Shown piece by piece: positions 1 through 11,891 of a DNA stretch of 64,000 nucleotides. The notes below the pieces were generated by a model that saw only the letters and a list, made by a program, of their open reading frames with translations, had not been told where the DNA came from and did not search any database. Position 1 is the stretch's first letter. Each line of letters starts with the position of its first letter. The stretch lies in assembly GCF_024586455.1 (NCBI RefSeq), contig NC_065923.1, positions 48,492,264 to 48,556,263 of the forward strand, written 5' to 3'. The position numbers and the translations under genes were made by a program. The stretch comes from Bactrocera neohumeralis (Eukaryota > Arthropoda > Insecta > Diptera > Tephritidae).

Positions 1-2160
1 CGCTGTGTATGGTGTCCAAGTGTTATTTTTTATTTTACTGCGCGATTTCCCTTCCGAAAACAAGAATCGAGTCTCAGTTTACTAAAATTTCCGGACATGG
101 GCGTTTCTGTACGTGACCCTGAAAAAACAGCGAGCCCGATTCAGTCGAAATTTTGACAGTAGCCTCTGACCAGCATGTACTACATGATAGCCTTTTGCGA
201 CAATGGCACCAACGGGCGGCGAGGCTGAGGTCTTCCCGGTTTGCCCTCTTATATGTATAAGAATATGTAAGTGTACGAATACTTCTACGTATGTATGTAT
301 GTACATACTTACATGAGAATAGTGTAGCACCTTTCGAGCTAAACAAAGATTACAAATCTACATACCTATTTATGTATCTGTTTATGTTTTGTAAATGCTT
401 ATTTGCTTTTTGTATCGAAGCAACTCTGGGTCGTTCACTGCAAACTTTACGCATCATTTGATTACTATGGGCTTGTCCGATTAACGCATTTCGTAAATAT
501 TTAAAAAATACTACGCGCACGCGATGTCTTGGCCCGTTCGGCTCACGACTGTCTACAACAGCAGCACTTTGTTTCTTGTTAACTCATTTTGTAAATATTT
601 GTACTATGAATATTTATAATCAAATGAAATCAAATCAAATACCTTATGATTATGTTTACAGTTATATGTTAGTCGTATACAAACCGGCCACAATCGTGCA
701 TGGCTGTGTGTGTGTGTGTTTGAATGTGTGCTCCAAGGCGTCTTGATCCTCTGCAACAGGTTGTTCTAGGTCAGTGCGTGCGTACAAACAAATAACCGTT
801 TCGCCTAGATAACGCTCAGCGCGAAAACAGCTGATGCTGGTCGAGTTTTAGATGCTGGCGGCGGCGGCAGCGGCAGCGTCGGGCGCTTGACGGGGCCATC
901 GGCTGGACGCAATTGTGTTGATGCTGGTGTCAGCGTTTGGCTATTGCATTAGCGGATTATTTGTTTCATGGATCATGTATACAAAGTTGGTTAGATTGTT
1001 TAGAGAATATGTTCGACGCTTAATTGTACACACAGATCAGTGTTTTCACGCGGCGCTGAAGCGGGTTAGCGCGGAGGCAGGGGTGTGACGAACGAGCGGA
1101 GCGGTTTAGCGCAACCGTTTGGACGTTTGTTGCAAGGCGCACGTATAAAATACTTTATGTATGTATGTGTGTGTTTGTGTGTATGTATGTATATGAGTCA
1201 AATTGTTTTATAACGCCTGATCGACTGTTGACGCCGCTGATGATAATGTACTTTATACACAAGTAGTTTAAACAATGCTTTTGTATACTCCCGTACACGA
1301 ATGCATGCCACAGTTTACTCATTCGTCCGCGCCTGTTTGGCTCGTCACAATCAAATCACAAAAGCGTAAAGTGAGCAAAAATCCAAAGCATGAATGAATG
1401 CTCATACAAGTTGTTGTGAGTGTGTGTATGTGTTTGTGCCCGTTGATGAGTTACGTGGCTAATTTGTTTACAAATGTTCATAATAGTAAACAATTTGGTA
1501 TTTAATAACATTTAATAAAACAAATCTCTATTCCTTTTCTAAATAACACATTTACTCAATGGCACAGAGTGCTTGTTGTTGTTGTTTTTTGCACTACTGA
1601 AACTGATTGAACGGTTTTGTTTAATTTGAATGAAAATCACTCTTTTTTTAAGTTTCAGTTCACTGCTCTTTATCTATTTTGTTTTTCTTGAGAACTAAGT
1701 AATTTATTTGTTTGGGAATTCCCACTTACAACTTTGTTAACAGAAATTTTCGAATTAGTAAGCCATTATGAGACTTTGTACATGATTTTGTATGTGGTAA
1801 TGTACATATGCAGTGAAATTCCTCATAACCGGACTACCACGTACAATTAAATTCCTCATAACCGGACACTTGCCGTCGCGGAGTTTTGTGCCGCTTACGA
1901 AGCTGTCCACATATGGGGGCGGAGCAAAAGCGTGTGTTTAAAACTAAGGTCAGAAGCTGCAACTTAGAACTATATTTCTACTAAACTAAAAAAAGCCAAG
2001 AGTTGCACATACATACTTACATACATACTATGTACTACTATAACATTTGCTTTCCTTGAGCCACCGCGAGGCAAATTTATTTGTTTTTTGTGATAATTTT
2101 GCATATTGTTTTTGAAAAATAACTGACTCAAAATAGTAAGAATTAAAAAACACGGTCCGG
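1..2160. other. Non-coding flank, no gene recognised
   Basis: I see no credible coding region here. Short open frames at the left edge overlap (TATG)n-type simple repeats. The stretch contains TATG/GTGT microsatellites (about 285-310 and 1155-1195), a GCGGCGGCGGCAGCGGCAG run near 855-877, and a 19-bp direct repeat at 1816-1834 and 1849-1867. It could be intergenic DNA or part of a large intron of a gene outside the window; nothing in the sequence decides between these. Confidence 0.5.
1816..1867. repeat. Two-copy 19-bp direct repeat
   Basis: The sequence AAATTCCTCATAACCGGAC occurs at 1816-1834 and again, identically, at 1849-1867, with 14 bp between the copies. No coding frame is involved. 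It may be a short tandem duplication or a remnant of a terminal repeat. Confidence 0.7.
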
Positions 2161-2280
2161 TCATTGTAATTGGTTTTGTATGAAAATATTAATTGTGTTC
2201 ATGAAATTTGTCCAGTTATGGGAGATGTCCACTGTATATATTGGATAATGCCCAGATGTCCCGAGCATACTGAAATTATG

Positions 2281-2706
2281 GAGGGAACACTTCTCCAGCC
2301 ACTGCTGAATGCCCGTGAAAGCATAACACCTGCAGATAGTGAACTCAATTCCCCAATCGATGACTACGGAGCGGACGCTCCATTGCCCGACTATGAGGAA
2401 GTTCAAATAGTAATTACCCGTCTGAAGAACTACAAAGCGGCGGTAGTCAATGGATTGCCGGCCACGCTATTCAAATATGGCGGCGAAAAACTGACAAGGA
2501 GCATGCATCAGCTTCTTTGTAGAATAAGGTTGGAAGAAAGAATGCCCGACGATTGGAATTTAAGTGTGCTCTGTCTAATCCATAAACAGATTTTCAAAGC
2601 TGCTTTCGACAGTACAAATAAAAGCTGCTTTTATGCCGCGATGTCTGATTTTGGTATCCTCGCAAAACTAATGCGGCTGTGTAAATTGACGTTGACCAAT
2701 CCGTGA
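2281..2706 (+). pseudogene. Non-LTR retrotransposon reverse transcriptase fragment (F52C9.6-like)
   Basis: The frame reads in order through the finger region of a LINE reverse transcriptase: a segment like LPATLFKYGGEKLTRSMHQL, then MPDDWNLSVLCLIHK, then FKAAFDSTNKSCFYAAMSDFGI and LMRLCKLTLTN. Arthropod LINEs of the F52C9.6 type carry the same order. The sequence between the PDDWN block and FKAAFDS is shortened, so an internal deletion is likely, and the frame stops at 2706 before the catalytic YxDD box. Further copies of the family lie at 3401, 7190, 57790 and 62440. The clade name is tentative. Confidence 0.8.
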
Positions 2707-2816
2707 GGCAACTAGCTATCGTGCGACTTCTTAAATCTACCCCTGGAGAAAATAATTCGAGCTGCAGAACTAAATAGAGAAGGTTCAATCTTCTATAAGA
2801 GTGTACAGTTGCATTT

Positions 2817-3400
2817 TCAGTACCAATTGGCGGTGTGGAATGGACACACTAACCACCTTGGTCGGGTTCGAGGTCCATCTAAAACCTCTGCCATGCTTTG
2901 GGTCCGGCACTCGGTTGCAATGCAACTCCACATTCAACTGACAAAGTCAGATCTTTCCGCATTTGGGTTTTAACCACAACCACCACGATACTCCTCGAAA
3001 GGCCAGTCCGCATGAGCAAGTTGCAGTTACCTCCAACGGCTCCTGCTTCCCGTGGTACCAGAATTAAGTCTCCGGTCAGACCTCGTAGGCGAAGCTACTA
3101 CCAGTTGAGCTGCCATACGGCTCTGGACTGGTGGCCAGGGTTGGACCCCATACATGCTATCCGCCTTCTTAAATAATTCACGCCAAAACGTTAACTGTTC
3201 GAACGAGGTCCATCAGCCCAAGATCCCTAATGTTCGATTAAATGAAATATAGGTGCTCTGATGCAAAAATGCATTCAGAGGCCCATACAAACAAACCCAG
3301 ACTCAGACAAAATCTGAAGTCGCATCGAACCCAACGTCCCGAATGTACTCGTGACTCGGCCGTTATGTCACTTCTTCCTACCTACACCTAACCCTATCAT
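2817..3400. other. Unassigned repeat-like sequence
   Basis: This stretch has a higher G+C content than its flanks and lies between two LINE fragments. The 92-codon frame inside it (2898-3176) matches nothing I recognise. It looks like untranslated TE sequence because both sides are TE, but I cannot name the family. Confidence 0.3.
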
Positions 3401-4063
3401 CTAGTTTTGACAGTCATAGTCATTGTCACTGTTGATAGTCATAATTTCGAAGTCATAGATAAATTCGTCTATCTTGGAACCAGTATTAACACCAACAACA
3501 ACTTCAGCCTCAAAAACCAACGCAGAGCAACTCTTGCTAACGGGTGCTACTTCGGACTGAGTAGGCCATTGAGAAGTAAAGTCCTCTCTCAACGAACAAA
3601 GACCAAATTCTACAAGAAACTTATCACCCTCGTCCTGCTATATGGTGTTGAGGTATGGGCGATGACAATATCTGATGGGTCGGCGTTACGAGTTTTCGAG
3701 AGAAAGATCCTATGGAAGGTTTATGGTATTTTGTGCATTGACAACCGCAAATACCGTAGTCGATGAAACGTAGAGCTTCATATCTCGTATATCTACGATG
3801 ACATTGACATAGTTCAGCAAATTAAGATACAGCGGCTGCGCTGGTTAGTTCATGTCTTATGAATAGATGAAAACACTTAAGTATTCGAAGAAGTACCCAC
3901 TGGAGGAAGCAAAGGAAGACTTTCACTTCTTTAGAAAGACCAGGTGAAGAAGGACTTAGCTACTCTTGGAATCTTCAATTGGCGCCAAACAGTGAAAAAA
4001 AAAATGACTAGCGCGCTGTTGTAAACCGCGTAAGCAGTATCTACGCCAATAAAAAAAAAATAT
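3401..4063 (+). pseudogene. 3' part of F52C9.6-like LINE
   Basis: The translation gives VDSHNFEVIDKFVYLGTSIN, LANGCYFGLSRPLRSKVLSQ, LLYGVEVWAMTISDGSALRV and FERKILWKVYG, then, past stop codons, a block equivalent to RLRWLxHV, then DQVKKDLATLG and NWR. These are the thumb and C-terminal blocks of this LINE family. The 3' end reads CCGCGTAAGCAGTATCTACG then an A-rich tail at about 4050, matching the tails near 7960 and 50570. Several in-frame stops show it is dead. Confidence 0.82.
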
Positions 4064-4080
4064 ATTTGAAAATATTCTCC

Positions 4081-4200
4081 GAAAATTGTAGTTGATCCCC
4101 CATATAACGGAGTTCTTAAGGAGTTGGTCGTTTTGACAGCTGTTACATGATTTATACTCAGTTTCGTTTGCATTTTTGTAATACCATAAAGTTCGGTTCG
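4081..4200 (-). mobile_element. Mariner terminal/UTR fragment
   Basis: Read on the minus strand, this contains AAACTGAGTATAAATCATGT followed by AACAGCTGTC. Nearly the same string occurs at about 10935-10965 on the plus strand. Both resemble the untranslated end of a mariner copy. No transposase is left here. The family is inferred from the shared sequence only. Confidence 0.45.
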
Positions 4201-4289
4201 CGTAACGCCTCGCGCTCAGCGTTCAATATTCGGACGACATAATCTCCTAACCATAAATCGTATATACATACGTAAAGTGCACACCGAAG

Positions 4290-4735
4290 ACAATATTGCT
4301 GTTGTGTAGTAAAATATCGAAGAAGATACGAATGAGTCTATCCGCCATCACGCGCCACAATTGGAGCAGTGCCCATTCACTTCATGGAAGATTTTGCGGG
4401 TGCTTACAAAATCCCACTCGTGCAAGAATTAAAGGTGAACGACCAGCGCACGTCGGTGAATGGGTTCAAAACGGGGTGGCCACCGATCTCGATTCACATA
4501 AGAAAATTGTGTTCATCAATGAAGCTTCATTTTTGCTTGAGTGGGTAAGTTATTAAACAAAATTGTATTATTTTGAGTGATGGAAATCCACAAGACATCG
4601 CTACATCCTCAGAAAGTCACTGTTAAGGGTGGTCAAAAATTAAGCCGGCGATTATTTTATAGTCAATGGGGTACGCTAAAGTAAGTACCATGATTAATGA
4701 CTTTCGAAATCCGCACATGATCTCGGTAATCCTGC
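4290..4735 (+). pseudogene. DDE-type transposase fragment
   Basis: A frame from about 4296 ends in KKIVFINEASFLLEWVSY, which looks like the first catalytic block (I[IV]F-[ST]DEA-HFxLxGYVNKQN) of an insect DDE transposase with the catalytic Asp changed to Asn. In other frames downstream, NKQNCIILSDGNPQDIATS and a VNGVR block follow in the expected order. Two other degenerate copies of the same family lie on the minus strand at 29400 and 58745. The superfamily assignment (DDE_3, Tc1/mariner-like) is tentative. Confidence 0.6.
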
Positions 4736-4739
4736 TTGC

Positions 4740-5160
4740 CCTTAAGGCATTCCATCTCATCCTGATCCGTATGCCAGCTTTTCCGGAAATTTCATTATGT
4801 ATCTTTGCGACTTAAGTTTACGTATTTCTAATATTGGTTCGGTAGCCAAACAGGCGACACTTTTGGCAATCTCATCAGCTATTTCGTTTCCCGAAATTTT
4901 TTGTGGTCTGAAATCCAGCATTTGAGCAGCAGCTACATCAACTGCCTCCCTTCTTCTAAGCACATTCTCTGAGGAGCTCTGTAAAGCAGATTGGCTTGAC
5001 ACCACTATGTAGATTCTGGGACTTTCTAACAAGCATACAAAGACACCATTGGCGCTCTTCCTTCTTCCACATTGAGTCTCCACTTGAGTTTAATATCTAA
5101 AATTACTCCCAGGTACCTGATACGCTTCTAGTTGTTAGTTCAACCCCGTTGAGCTTCGGG
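4740..5160 (-). pseudogene. LINE RNase H fragment
   Basis: A minus-strand frame (4757-5083) includes a block like VSSQSALQSSSENVLRRREA, then RPQKISGNEIADEIAKSVA. These resemble the (D)SQAAL and GNExADExAK motifs of the RNase H domain found in I/R1/LOA-type LINEs. A second copy with the same arrangement lies at about 20760-21400, minus strand. Only the C-terminal part remains and the ends are diffuse. Confidence 0.65.
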
Positions 5161-5169
5161 TGCTTCCAT

Positions 5170-7185
5170 ATTTAAATATTATGTATTATTATGTTATTTA
5201 CATATTTTTTGAACAGCTTCGATTCGCTGTCATGTTGACTTTGAGCAATTTGGTTTTTGTTGTTTTTGGTTCATTCATGCATGCTTGTACAGCTTTCGCG
5301 GCTGGTGCTTCGCTATGTAAACGCCAAAATGGCGCTGGCTAATTTATGAGCAGTTAAAACAAATACATGATAATATCAGCAATTTGAATAATATTTTAAA
5401 TTATTCGTTGTTTTTGTTTCAATCTTTCGCCTGTGCCTTCGGTGGAAAATGCGCATTTCGAATGGAGGAACTGTGCAAATTTCAGTGCGAAAATTCGAAA
5501 ATCACACCAAAATGCCGAAATGCGAATGAATGACCCAATTAAAGCAACACAGCGGTGGCGTTGGCGCTGTTTGCCAAATGGCCAAGAAGAGGCCATTAAT
5601 TTCTATCCACAGCAGGCAGATTTATCCGGCCTGGACGAGGCCGACCTGACTGGGTAATTTATGTACATATTTCGCCCGCACAAACACACGCGGCGAATGG
5701 TGAACATATTCATACTTATGTATAGTATATGTATGAATATACTTATACATATGTATATGTAAGTATATATGTTTCCCAAATCGCACAGCTTTCGTGTTCT
5801 CCCAAAAATTCGACTGTAGCGTTTGCAGGAATGTGAAACGAATTTCATTTTTCACTTTTATTCGCTTGAGCTACGATTATTTGGCATATTTATTTTTATA
5901 TTTTATATATAGTACTATATACATACATACATATGTACATACATACATACATATGCATGTCTGCGTTCAATTGGGAGATTCTACGAAATTCATGAACCCC
6001 GGCGACGATGCTCAGCGCTTGTGTAGGCGGAGGGCGATCGCAAGGTGGACGGTGCGCTGTAGGGTGGCGACGCGCAACGGTAAACGCAATTGAAATATCT
6101 TTCAAGCGCGCCTACGTTAAGCAACAACAACAACCACAAATACAGCATAAGCACCAACAGCCAGTATCTATGGCACTACCGCCAATCTGAACGCTTAAAA
6201 ACATTCGACAAAAATATAATGTAAACAAAACTCCGCCCCTCAACGCACCGTCGCGGCATTTCTCGGAATATCTATACATACATACATTCACATATACATA
6301 TGTAAATGTACATATGTATGTATGTGCTCCGTGTAGTAGCTGCCGTGCGTTCAATTGAAATGTTTCGCTTTGGCATTGCCTTGTCTGCTAGTGCGCATTG
6401 TTGTTGCTGTTGTCATCACTTTCGTCGTCATCGTTGTTGTTGTTGCGACAATTTCGCTCTGCCGATTGCGCGCTTTACGGTGTAGCGATCAAAATGACAG
6501 TCGCATGCGTTTATCTTCACGTTCGCGGCGTCGATTGAACGGCGATCAATTTGGGGGACGACGACAGCCGTGTTGTTGAGTGGCAGGCGGCAGCGCTGGC
6601 AGCAGCAATGACAGCAGCCAATGCTGTGACGTTGTTGTAATGGCAGCGAAAGCAATGGCGTTTGCTTGCTCCGGAATGGTCGCGTTCTTCGGATCCGCTA
6701 AACCTGTTTGTCTTCAACGCGTTCGGCGGCGTCCTCAATTAATGGCTCGTTTGCCACTCGTCGCTGCACTCAATCAACAGACCATTAATCGTGGGCTTGG
6801 CAATAATTGGTATCACGTCGTGGTCGTGGAACCGGTATTTTTGCTTTCGTGTTGCTACGCCCAACAACTCTTTCGTTTGAACGCATACATATGTACACAT
6901 GTACATATATACAAATATATGTACATACAAACTTACGTAGAAATTTATTAATAAATTTATGTAAAGCATACATATTTATATTCATAGTAAGGTCTTCTGA
7001 GTGTTGCAATCAATTTAAATTCGATAGTGGTGTTATGATTCGTAAATTTGTGAATCAACTTTTTGATGAATTTTCATTAACAAAAAGGTTTGAACATTTT
7101 ATAGCCCCAACAGGTTTTATTAAGTTTACCACGAAATTTGTAACCCAAAAAGAAAAGTCATAGACAATAAAAACTATACCTAAGT
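5170..7185. other. Non-coding, microsatellite-rich DNA
   Basis: There is no recognisable gene. It holds dense ATGT/ACAT simple repeats (5705-5770, 5918-5955, 6270-6325, 6885-6930) and GTT/CAA triplet runs (6120-6145, 6390-6450, 6595-6620). The open frames of 60-123 codons here are made of these repeats and look spurious. A moderately G+C-rich, simple-repeat-free stretch at 5410-5655 stands out but has no protein family I can name. Confidence 0.55.
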
Positions 7186-7189
7186 ATGT

Positions 7190-7967
7190 GTACAACCGCG
7201 CCGTTAATTCTGTTTTCTACCGACTGGATAAGGAAGCGAAGCAAATGGGTCTGGTTGTGAACGACTGCAAGACGAAATATCTCCTGTCATCAAACAAACA
7301 GCCGTCGTATTCGCGACTTGGCTCTCACGTCACGGTTGACAGTCATAACTTCGAAGTCGTAGATAATTTCGTCAATCTTGGAACCAGTATTGACAGCAAT
7401 AACAATATCACCGACGAAATTCAGCTCAGAATAACTCTTACCAACAGGTGCTATTTCGGACTGAATAGGCAATAAAGTCCTCTCTTGACTAACAAAAACC
7501 AAACTCTGAGTCACTCATCATTCCCGTCCTACTATATGGTGCAGAGGCATGGATGATGACAACATCTGATGAGTCGACGTTACGAGTTTTCGAGAGAGAG
7601 GATAGAACCTTTAGAAAGAAAGAAATGTCCTTTATGGTCCTTTGTGCGTTGACCACGGCGATTAACGCATTCGATGAACGATGAGCTGTATGAGATATAC
7701 GACGACATTGACATAATTCAGAGATTTAAAATACAGCGGAAATGCTGACTAGGTCATGTTTTCCTGATGGAAGAGAACACTCCAGCTCTGAAAGTATTCT
7801 ACGTAGTACCCGCCGGTAGGCCGTTGGAAGGACCAGGTGGAGAAGGACTTGGCTACGCTTGGTACAAATGTATCTCGAATTGGCGGTAAATAGCGAAAAT
7901 AAGCAACGACTGGCGTTGTTAACTCGACTATAACCGCGTAATCGGCGTCTACGCCAGTAAAGAAGAA
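7190..7967 (+). pseudogene. F52C9.6-like LINE, 3' fragment
   Basis: The frame 7188-7475 reads RAVNSVFYRLDKEAKQMGL, then VNDCKTKYLLSS and SHNFEVVDNFVNLGTSID, the post-YxDD thumb region of the family. Out-of-frame continuations give the LLYGAEAW-like block, the DIIQRFKIQRKC-like block and a DQVEKDLATL-like block. The copy ends in CTACGCCAGTAAAGAAGAAG near 7950-7969, the family's 3' tail. Frameshifts and stops mark it as a relic. Confidence 0.8.
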
Positions 7968-8093
7968 GTAGATGTGTCTAAGATTTCAGATCGATATCTC
8001 AAAAATATACGAGGTCACCACTAACATGAAGAGTATACATATATATGTATGTATATTTTTGAGATATCGATCTGAAATTTTAGACACATCTAC
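7968..8093. repeat. 43-bp inverted repeat (hairpin) of DINE-like sequence
   Basis: The left arm 7968-8010 and right arm 8051-8093 are reverse complements with a single mismatch, separated by a 40-nt loop containing ATAC/ATGT repeats. The arms carry the phrase GATATCGATCTGAAATTTT, which recurs at about 63899-63917 inside a minus-strand DINE-like copy. The hairpin therefore seems to be made of two head-to-head pieces of that repeat. It sits immediately after a LINE 3' tail. Confidence 0.85.
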
Positions 8094-8218
8094 AAGAAGG
8101 TGTTCATTTGTTCGAACCGTCGATATTGCAGCACAAGCATATCTAAGTTCTCGCGGTTTTTTTTTAATGAAAATGCAATTTTACCGTAAGGAAATGATTA
8201 CAAATTAATTATTCGAAG

Positions 8219-8880
8219 TATTACTCATCGTTATCGCATCTTTCTGGCAAACCTCGAATACCATTACGGCAAAACTGTCCACCTTCTGATGCAATCCAAA
8301 AATCAATTAGACCATGTGTCATTGAACGGAACAAATAATAATTGGGCGGCGCAATATCGCCGGTGAGATAGCACTTCCTATTTAAGCGATTCCAGGTAGG
8401 TTTTAACGGATCTAGGAGCGTGAAGCCGAGCGTTGTCATGCAGCAGAATCACTTTTTCGTGTCTCTTGTCATAAAAGATCCAAGTTCCTTGTTTTTGAAT
8501 CATTCTTAGCGCAAGTAATAAATGGCTTGGCGGGTGACACCCAATGTTGAAGCAAGCTCTTCTCGCGTTTGACACGGATCCTCATCAGGCAACGTCTACA
8601 ATTCACCGTCTTCGAAGGTTTTTTTGGCCTTCTTTCAAGCGGGCGGTCGTTAATATCGAAATCGCCGTTTTTGAAGCGAGGAAGCCTATCGCGGCACGAT
8701 GTTTCACTAGGGGTAACATCTCCGTAAACCTTTTGTAGTTTCCGAAGTGCCGATTTCTTTGACTGAAAGCAGAACATCAGCACTTTCAGAAAATGACGAT
8801 TATCTGGAAAAAATGGGACATATTCTCTCTTATATAACATATAAGCAAAGTCAGTAATGTGAAAGCGCAATTTCTTTTTA
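8219..8880 (-). pseudogene. Mariner transposase relic (DD34D)
   Basis: On the minus strand the N-terminal half reads FQSKKSALRKLQKVYGD, TPSETSCRDRLPRFKNGDFD and RPLERRPKKP, the HTH region of a mariner transposase. The C-terminal half reads HDNARLHAPRSVKTYLESL (second catalytic Asp), then, in another frame, APPNYYLFRSMTHGL and DFWIASEGGQFCRNGIRGLP. The segment with the first catalytic Asp is missing and the two halves are in different frames, so it is an internally deleted, inactive copy. The third Asp position reads N in APPNYYLF. Confidence 0.85.
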
Positions 8881-9359
8881 AAATGCCTAGGTTAATTTCC
8901 TGAACGAAACAGATAGCAAGTGTGTAATTATGTCCATCCTAACGATGTATTCGATTCAAATATTATATAAAGAGAAATTGAATGTTAAATGACCCATACA
9001 ATGTACTGATAATGGCAACAACATATGTATGTATTTAAAGAGAAAGTTTGTCTTGGAAATGTGGTTTTCAAGAAGAAATAAAACGCATATACATAATTTA
9101 ATGTTCAGGCCAAGAATTTTAGTTTTTTAGAAAGATTAGGGTCCTTCATTAAGTTTTAAAATTTTTTCGAATGAACTCCAGCCGATAGGCCTAATTTTCA
9201 AACACTTTTTACAGCAACTGGAACCGTATAGTAGCAATAACGCGCCGAATATTCTATTCAGACATCATACGTCTCAGGCTTACCTGACTTCACATAACTC
9301 AAATAAAAATAGCCTATCAACTACTATGCTCAAAAATAGCGTATACGATGCTTACTATA

Positions 9360-10870
9360 CCATAGTAGATGAGCTGCTTGAGTTGCTCACAAACAATGGG
9401 ATTTGGTGCCATCATCATAATGGCACGAGGTAAATTTGAGAACACTCTCTGCGATATAGTACAAAGGGGTTTAAGTCTAGCAAAGGCATGGTGCAATACG
9501 ATAGGGTTAAATATCAACACGTCAAAAACAACCGTCGTCTCTTTTACAAAGTGAACATCTCTGCCCGGCTTGAGGCCCCTAACACTTGGTAGCAGGAGGT
9601 TGGAAGTGTCTAAATAGGTCAAATTCCTAGGCTTCACATTAGACTCAACCCTACCGTGGAATAGGTAGGTGGAATTAATACTGTCTAGAGCCACCACGGT
9701 ACTCGTGATATGCAGACGCCTAGTCGGCAGAACCTGGAACTGCAAGCCAGGTATCATCAGTTGGCTGTATAATATGATCGTAAGCCTATTGTCACTTATG
9801 GAGCAGTAGGCCTTCAACTGTCAAAGCTACTAAGACTCGCTTGCGTCTGCGCTTGAAGTTATGCTGGAGCACACACTGCCGTAACAGAGGCTTTTGGTAA
9901 AGGGAAGATAATGTCGTCTCAACAAATGAGGGCCCTTGGGGAAGACATACCGCTGGCCTTTCTTTCAACAGACGGCATTACGAAGAGGGTAAACTTTACA
10001 AAGAAGTTTAGAGTTACTCTTGGCAGTAAGGCGGAGTGGAGTGATTTCACGCCGTACTACTGAGAGGCAGCCCTATCCAGTGATACACTGACACCGGAAG
10101 GCGTTGAAGCAGGCATTGCGGGACCGCATACCAAGCTATCCACACCAATGGGAGGTTTTCCCATACGTCTCTGCCATAAGTCAGTGTGAAGAAAGCTATC
10201 TCCATCGCAACTATCGCAATTAGCGTATCGCTATACTCAGTGATAGTCAAGCGGCACTAAAAGCGATGTCAGCTTATGAAGTTAAATCTCTTTTAGTGCA
10301 TTAGTGTTTAGGAAGGCTGAACCGCCTATCCGTTTGCAACCGCCTACACCTGATCTAGGTGCCGGGGTATAAAGGTGTTGTCTGGCCAAAGAACTAGGCC
10401 GCTCAGCGGCACGGCTAGCATGATGGTCCCAAAACCATGCATTGCGGTGGGACCGCTCATCATAAAGGAGTTGCTCCTCGCAGAGGAGAGAGTAGTTAGA
10501 GAACGGCACTGGAAACAGGCAGCAGGAATGCGCCACGACAAGCTACTACTGGGAGGATACAACCTTGCAAGGGTTAGAGATATGATCGACCTACCCCGAG
10601 ACAAATTCCGTCTCCTTGTCGTTCTCTATACACTTACTTCAAGCTTACGAAGCACTTTTCCAACATGGGCATTGTCTTTTCCGCAAACTGCCGGTTTTGC
10701 GACATGGAACAGGAAACTCCAGAACACCTGATTCTAGATTGCCCAGCAATTTGAAGAGGTAGGTTAAGGCCGTAGGTTCCTACTAAGTGGATAGGGATCA
10801 CATCACCTCAGGCGCGCACAGCAAGTTTCTGGATCATATGTGATATAGGAGAGGACGCAATAGACCACAG
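9360..10870 (+). pseudogene. I/LOA-type LINE relic (RT thumb and RNase H)
   Basis: The frame from 9369 carries GKFENTLCDIVQRGLSLAKA and NTIGLNINTSKTTVVSFTK, the region just after the catalytic box of a LINE reverse transcriptase. The YADD box itself is missing: the reading goes from NNGIWC almost directly to GKFE. Later segments hold a degraded YTDGSK-type RNase H start (about 10075) and a frame at 10375-10731 with HWKQAAGMRHDKLLLGGYNL. The order matches the longer copy at 30560-32450. Multiple stops and frameshifts are present. Confidence 0.8.
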
Positions 10871-10904
10871 ATCGCCGTATAAAGCTCCAATTATTTTTTA
10901 TCTT

Positions 10905-11180
10905 CTTTCTATCTATGAAATGGTAAACCAAACTGAGTATAAATCAAGTAACAGCTGTCTCAAACATCAACTCCGAAAAAAGTATTGTCTCGTTGAAAAT
11001 CACACATCTAAAAAACACTCGTTATATAGATCAGCAAATTTTCAATTGTATTCGTAGATTTGAAGCTGCTGGAAGAAGACTTTGTATTAAAAAGATCAAA
11101 TAGAGATTCACTTTGGGTTTGCAATTGGCGCCAAGGAAACGAACGACTGACTTGCTATTTTGGACGCGATCGATTAATAC
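10905..11180 (+). mobile_element. Mariner end plus LINE 3' scrap
   Basis: About 10930-11030 contains AAACTGAGTATAAATCAAGT then AACAGCTGTC, shared with the reverse complement of 4100-4180, and looks like a mariner terminal region. From about 11060 a different piece reads as the last part of an F52C9.6-like LINE (an FAIGA/NWRQ-like block and ERLTCYFGR). Both pieces are short and diverged. Confidence 0.45.
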
Positions 11181-11189
11181 AGAATTATG

Positions 11190-11750
11190 AAAAAAGAACC
11201 ATTTGTAGTTAATACTTACATATGTATGTAGTTATTTGGAAGATATGGATGGTTTCTATTATAAGGAATATTTTTAGTACAGTGCGCTTTACATATTTGC
11301 TTTATAGTTTCGGCACCTTCATACGAAAGTGTATTCTTTCTAAATCGTCGGCCAAAAAAGTTTTTAAAAATTTTACAATTTAACATATGTAAGTATGTAC
11401 AAATGTGTATGTATATATGGCTGATGCTTTCGTGCAATCATATGCAGATGTGTAGACACAGACATACATAAGTACATATGTATGTATGTCTGTAGATATT
11501 TCGATGATAACACACACGTGCAGCTTGCTTCCTTCTTTGACGCCGCTTTTCACGATCCTCTGAACAAATCTCTGCACAAAAGAAAAGGGCGAACATGTGT
11601 TGGCTCTACACAAACACATATGTATAAGAACAACAACAAAAATATCGAAGCAATCGCCACTTGAACGCAAATCGCTGAACATACACACATACGCAAGTTA
11701 ACACCGTGCACACACATTTACATATACATATGCATATAGAGATGTAATTA
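11190..11750. other. Upstream non-coding DNA of bin
   Basis: There is no gene here. It contains ATAC/ATGT simple repeats (about 11216-11235, 11390-11420, 11460-11490, 11715-11740). A CACTTGA heptamer, the reverse complement of the TCAAGTG consensus of the NK2-class factor Tinman, is at 11658-11664. Its relevance is unproven. Confidence 0.4.
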
Positions 11751-11860
11751 GTATTGTGGAATAGCCCCGTACATATTGTATTTTATGCTCTTATTTGCCA
11801 GCCAAATGTAAACAAAAGACTTCGATGTGGGAGAAGCGTCGCCACCAACATCATCGTAGT

Positions 11861-11891
<31 letters not shown>

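Noticed and set aside
5794..6951. Open frames of 70-123 codons on both strands
   Set aside because: They run through ATAC/ATGT and GTT repeats, have no family similarity, and overlap each other on both strands.
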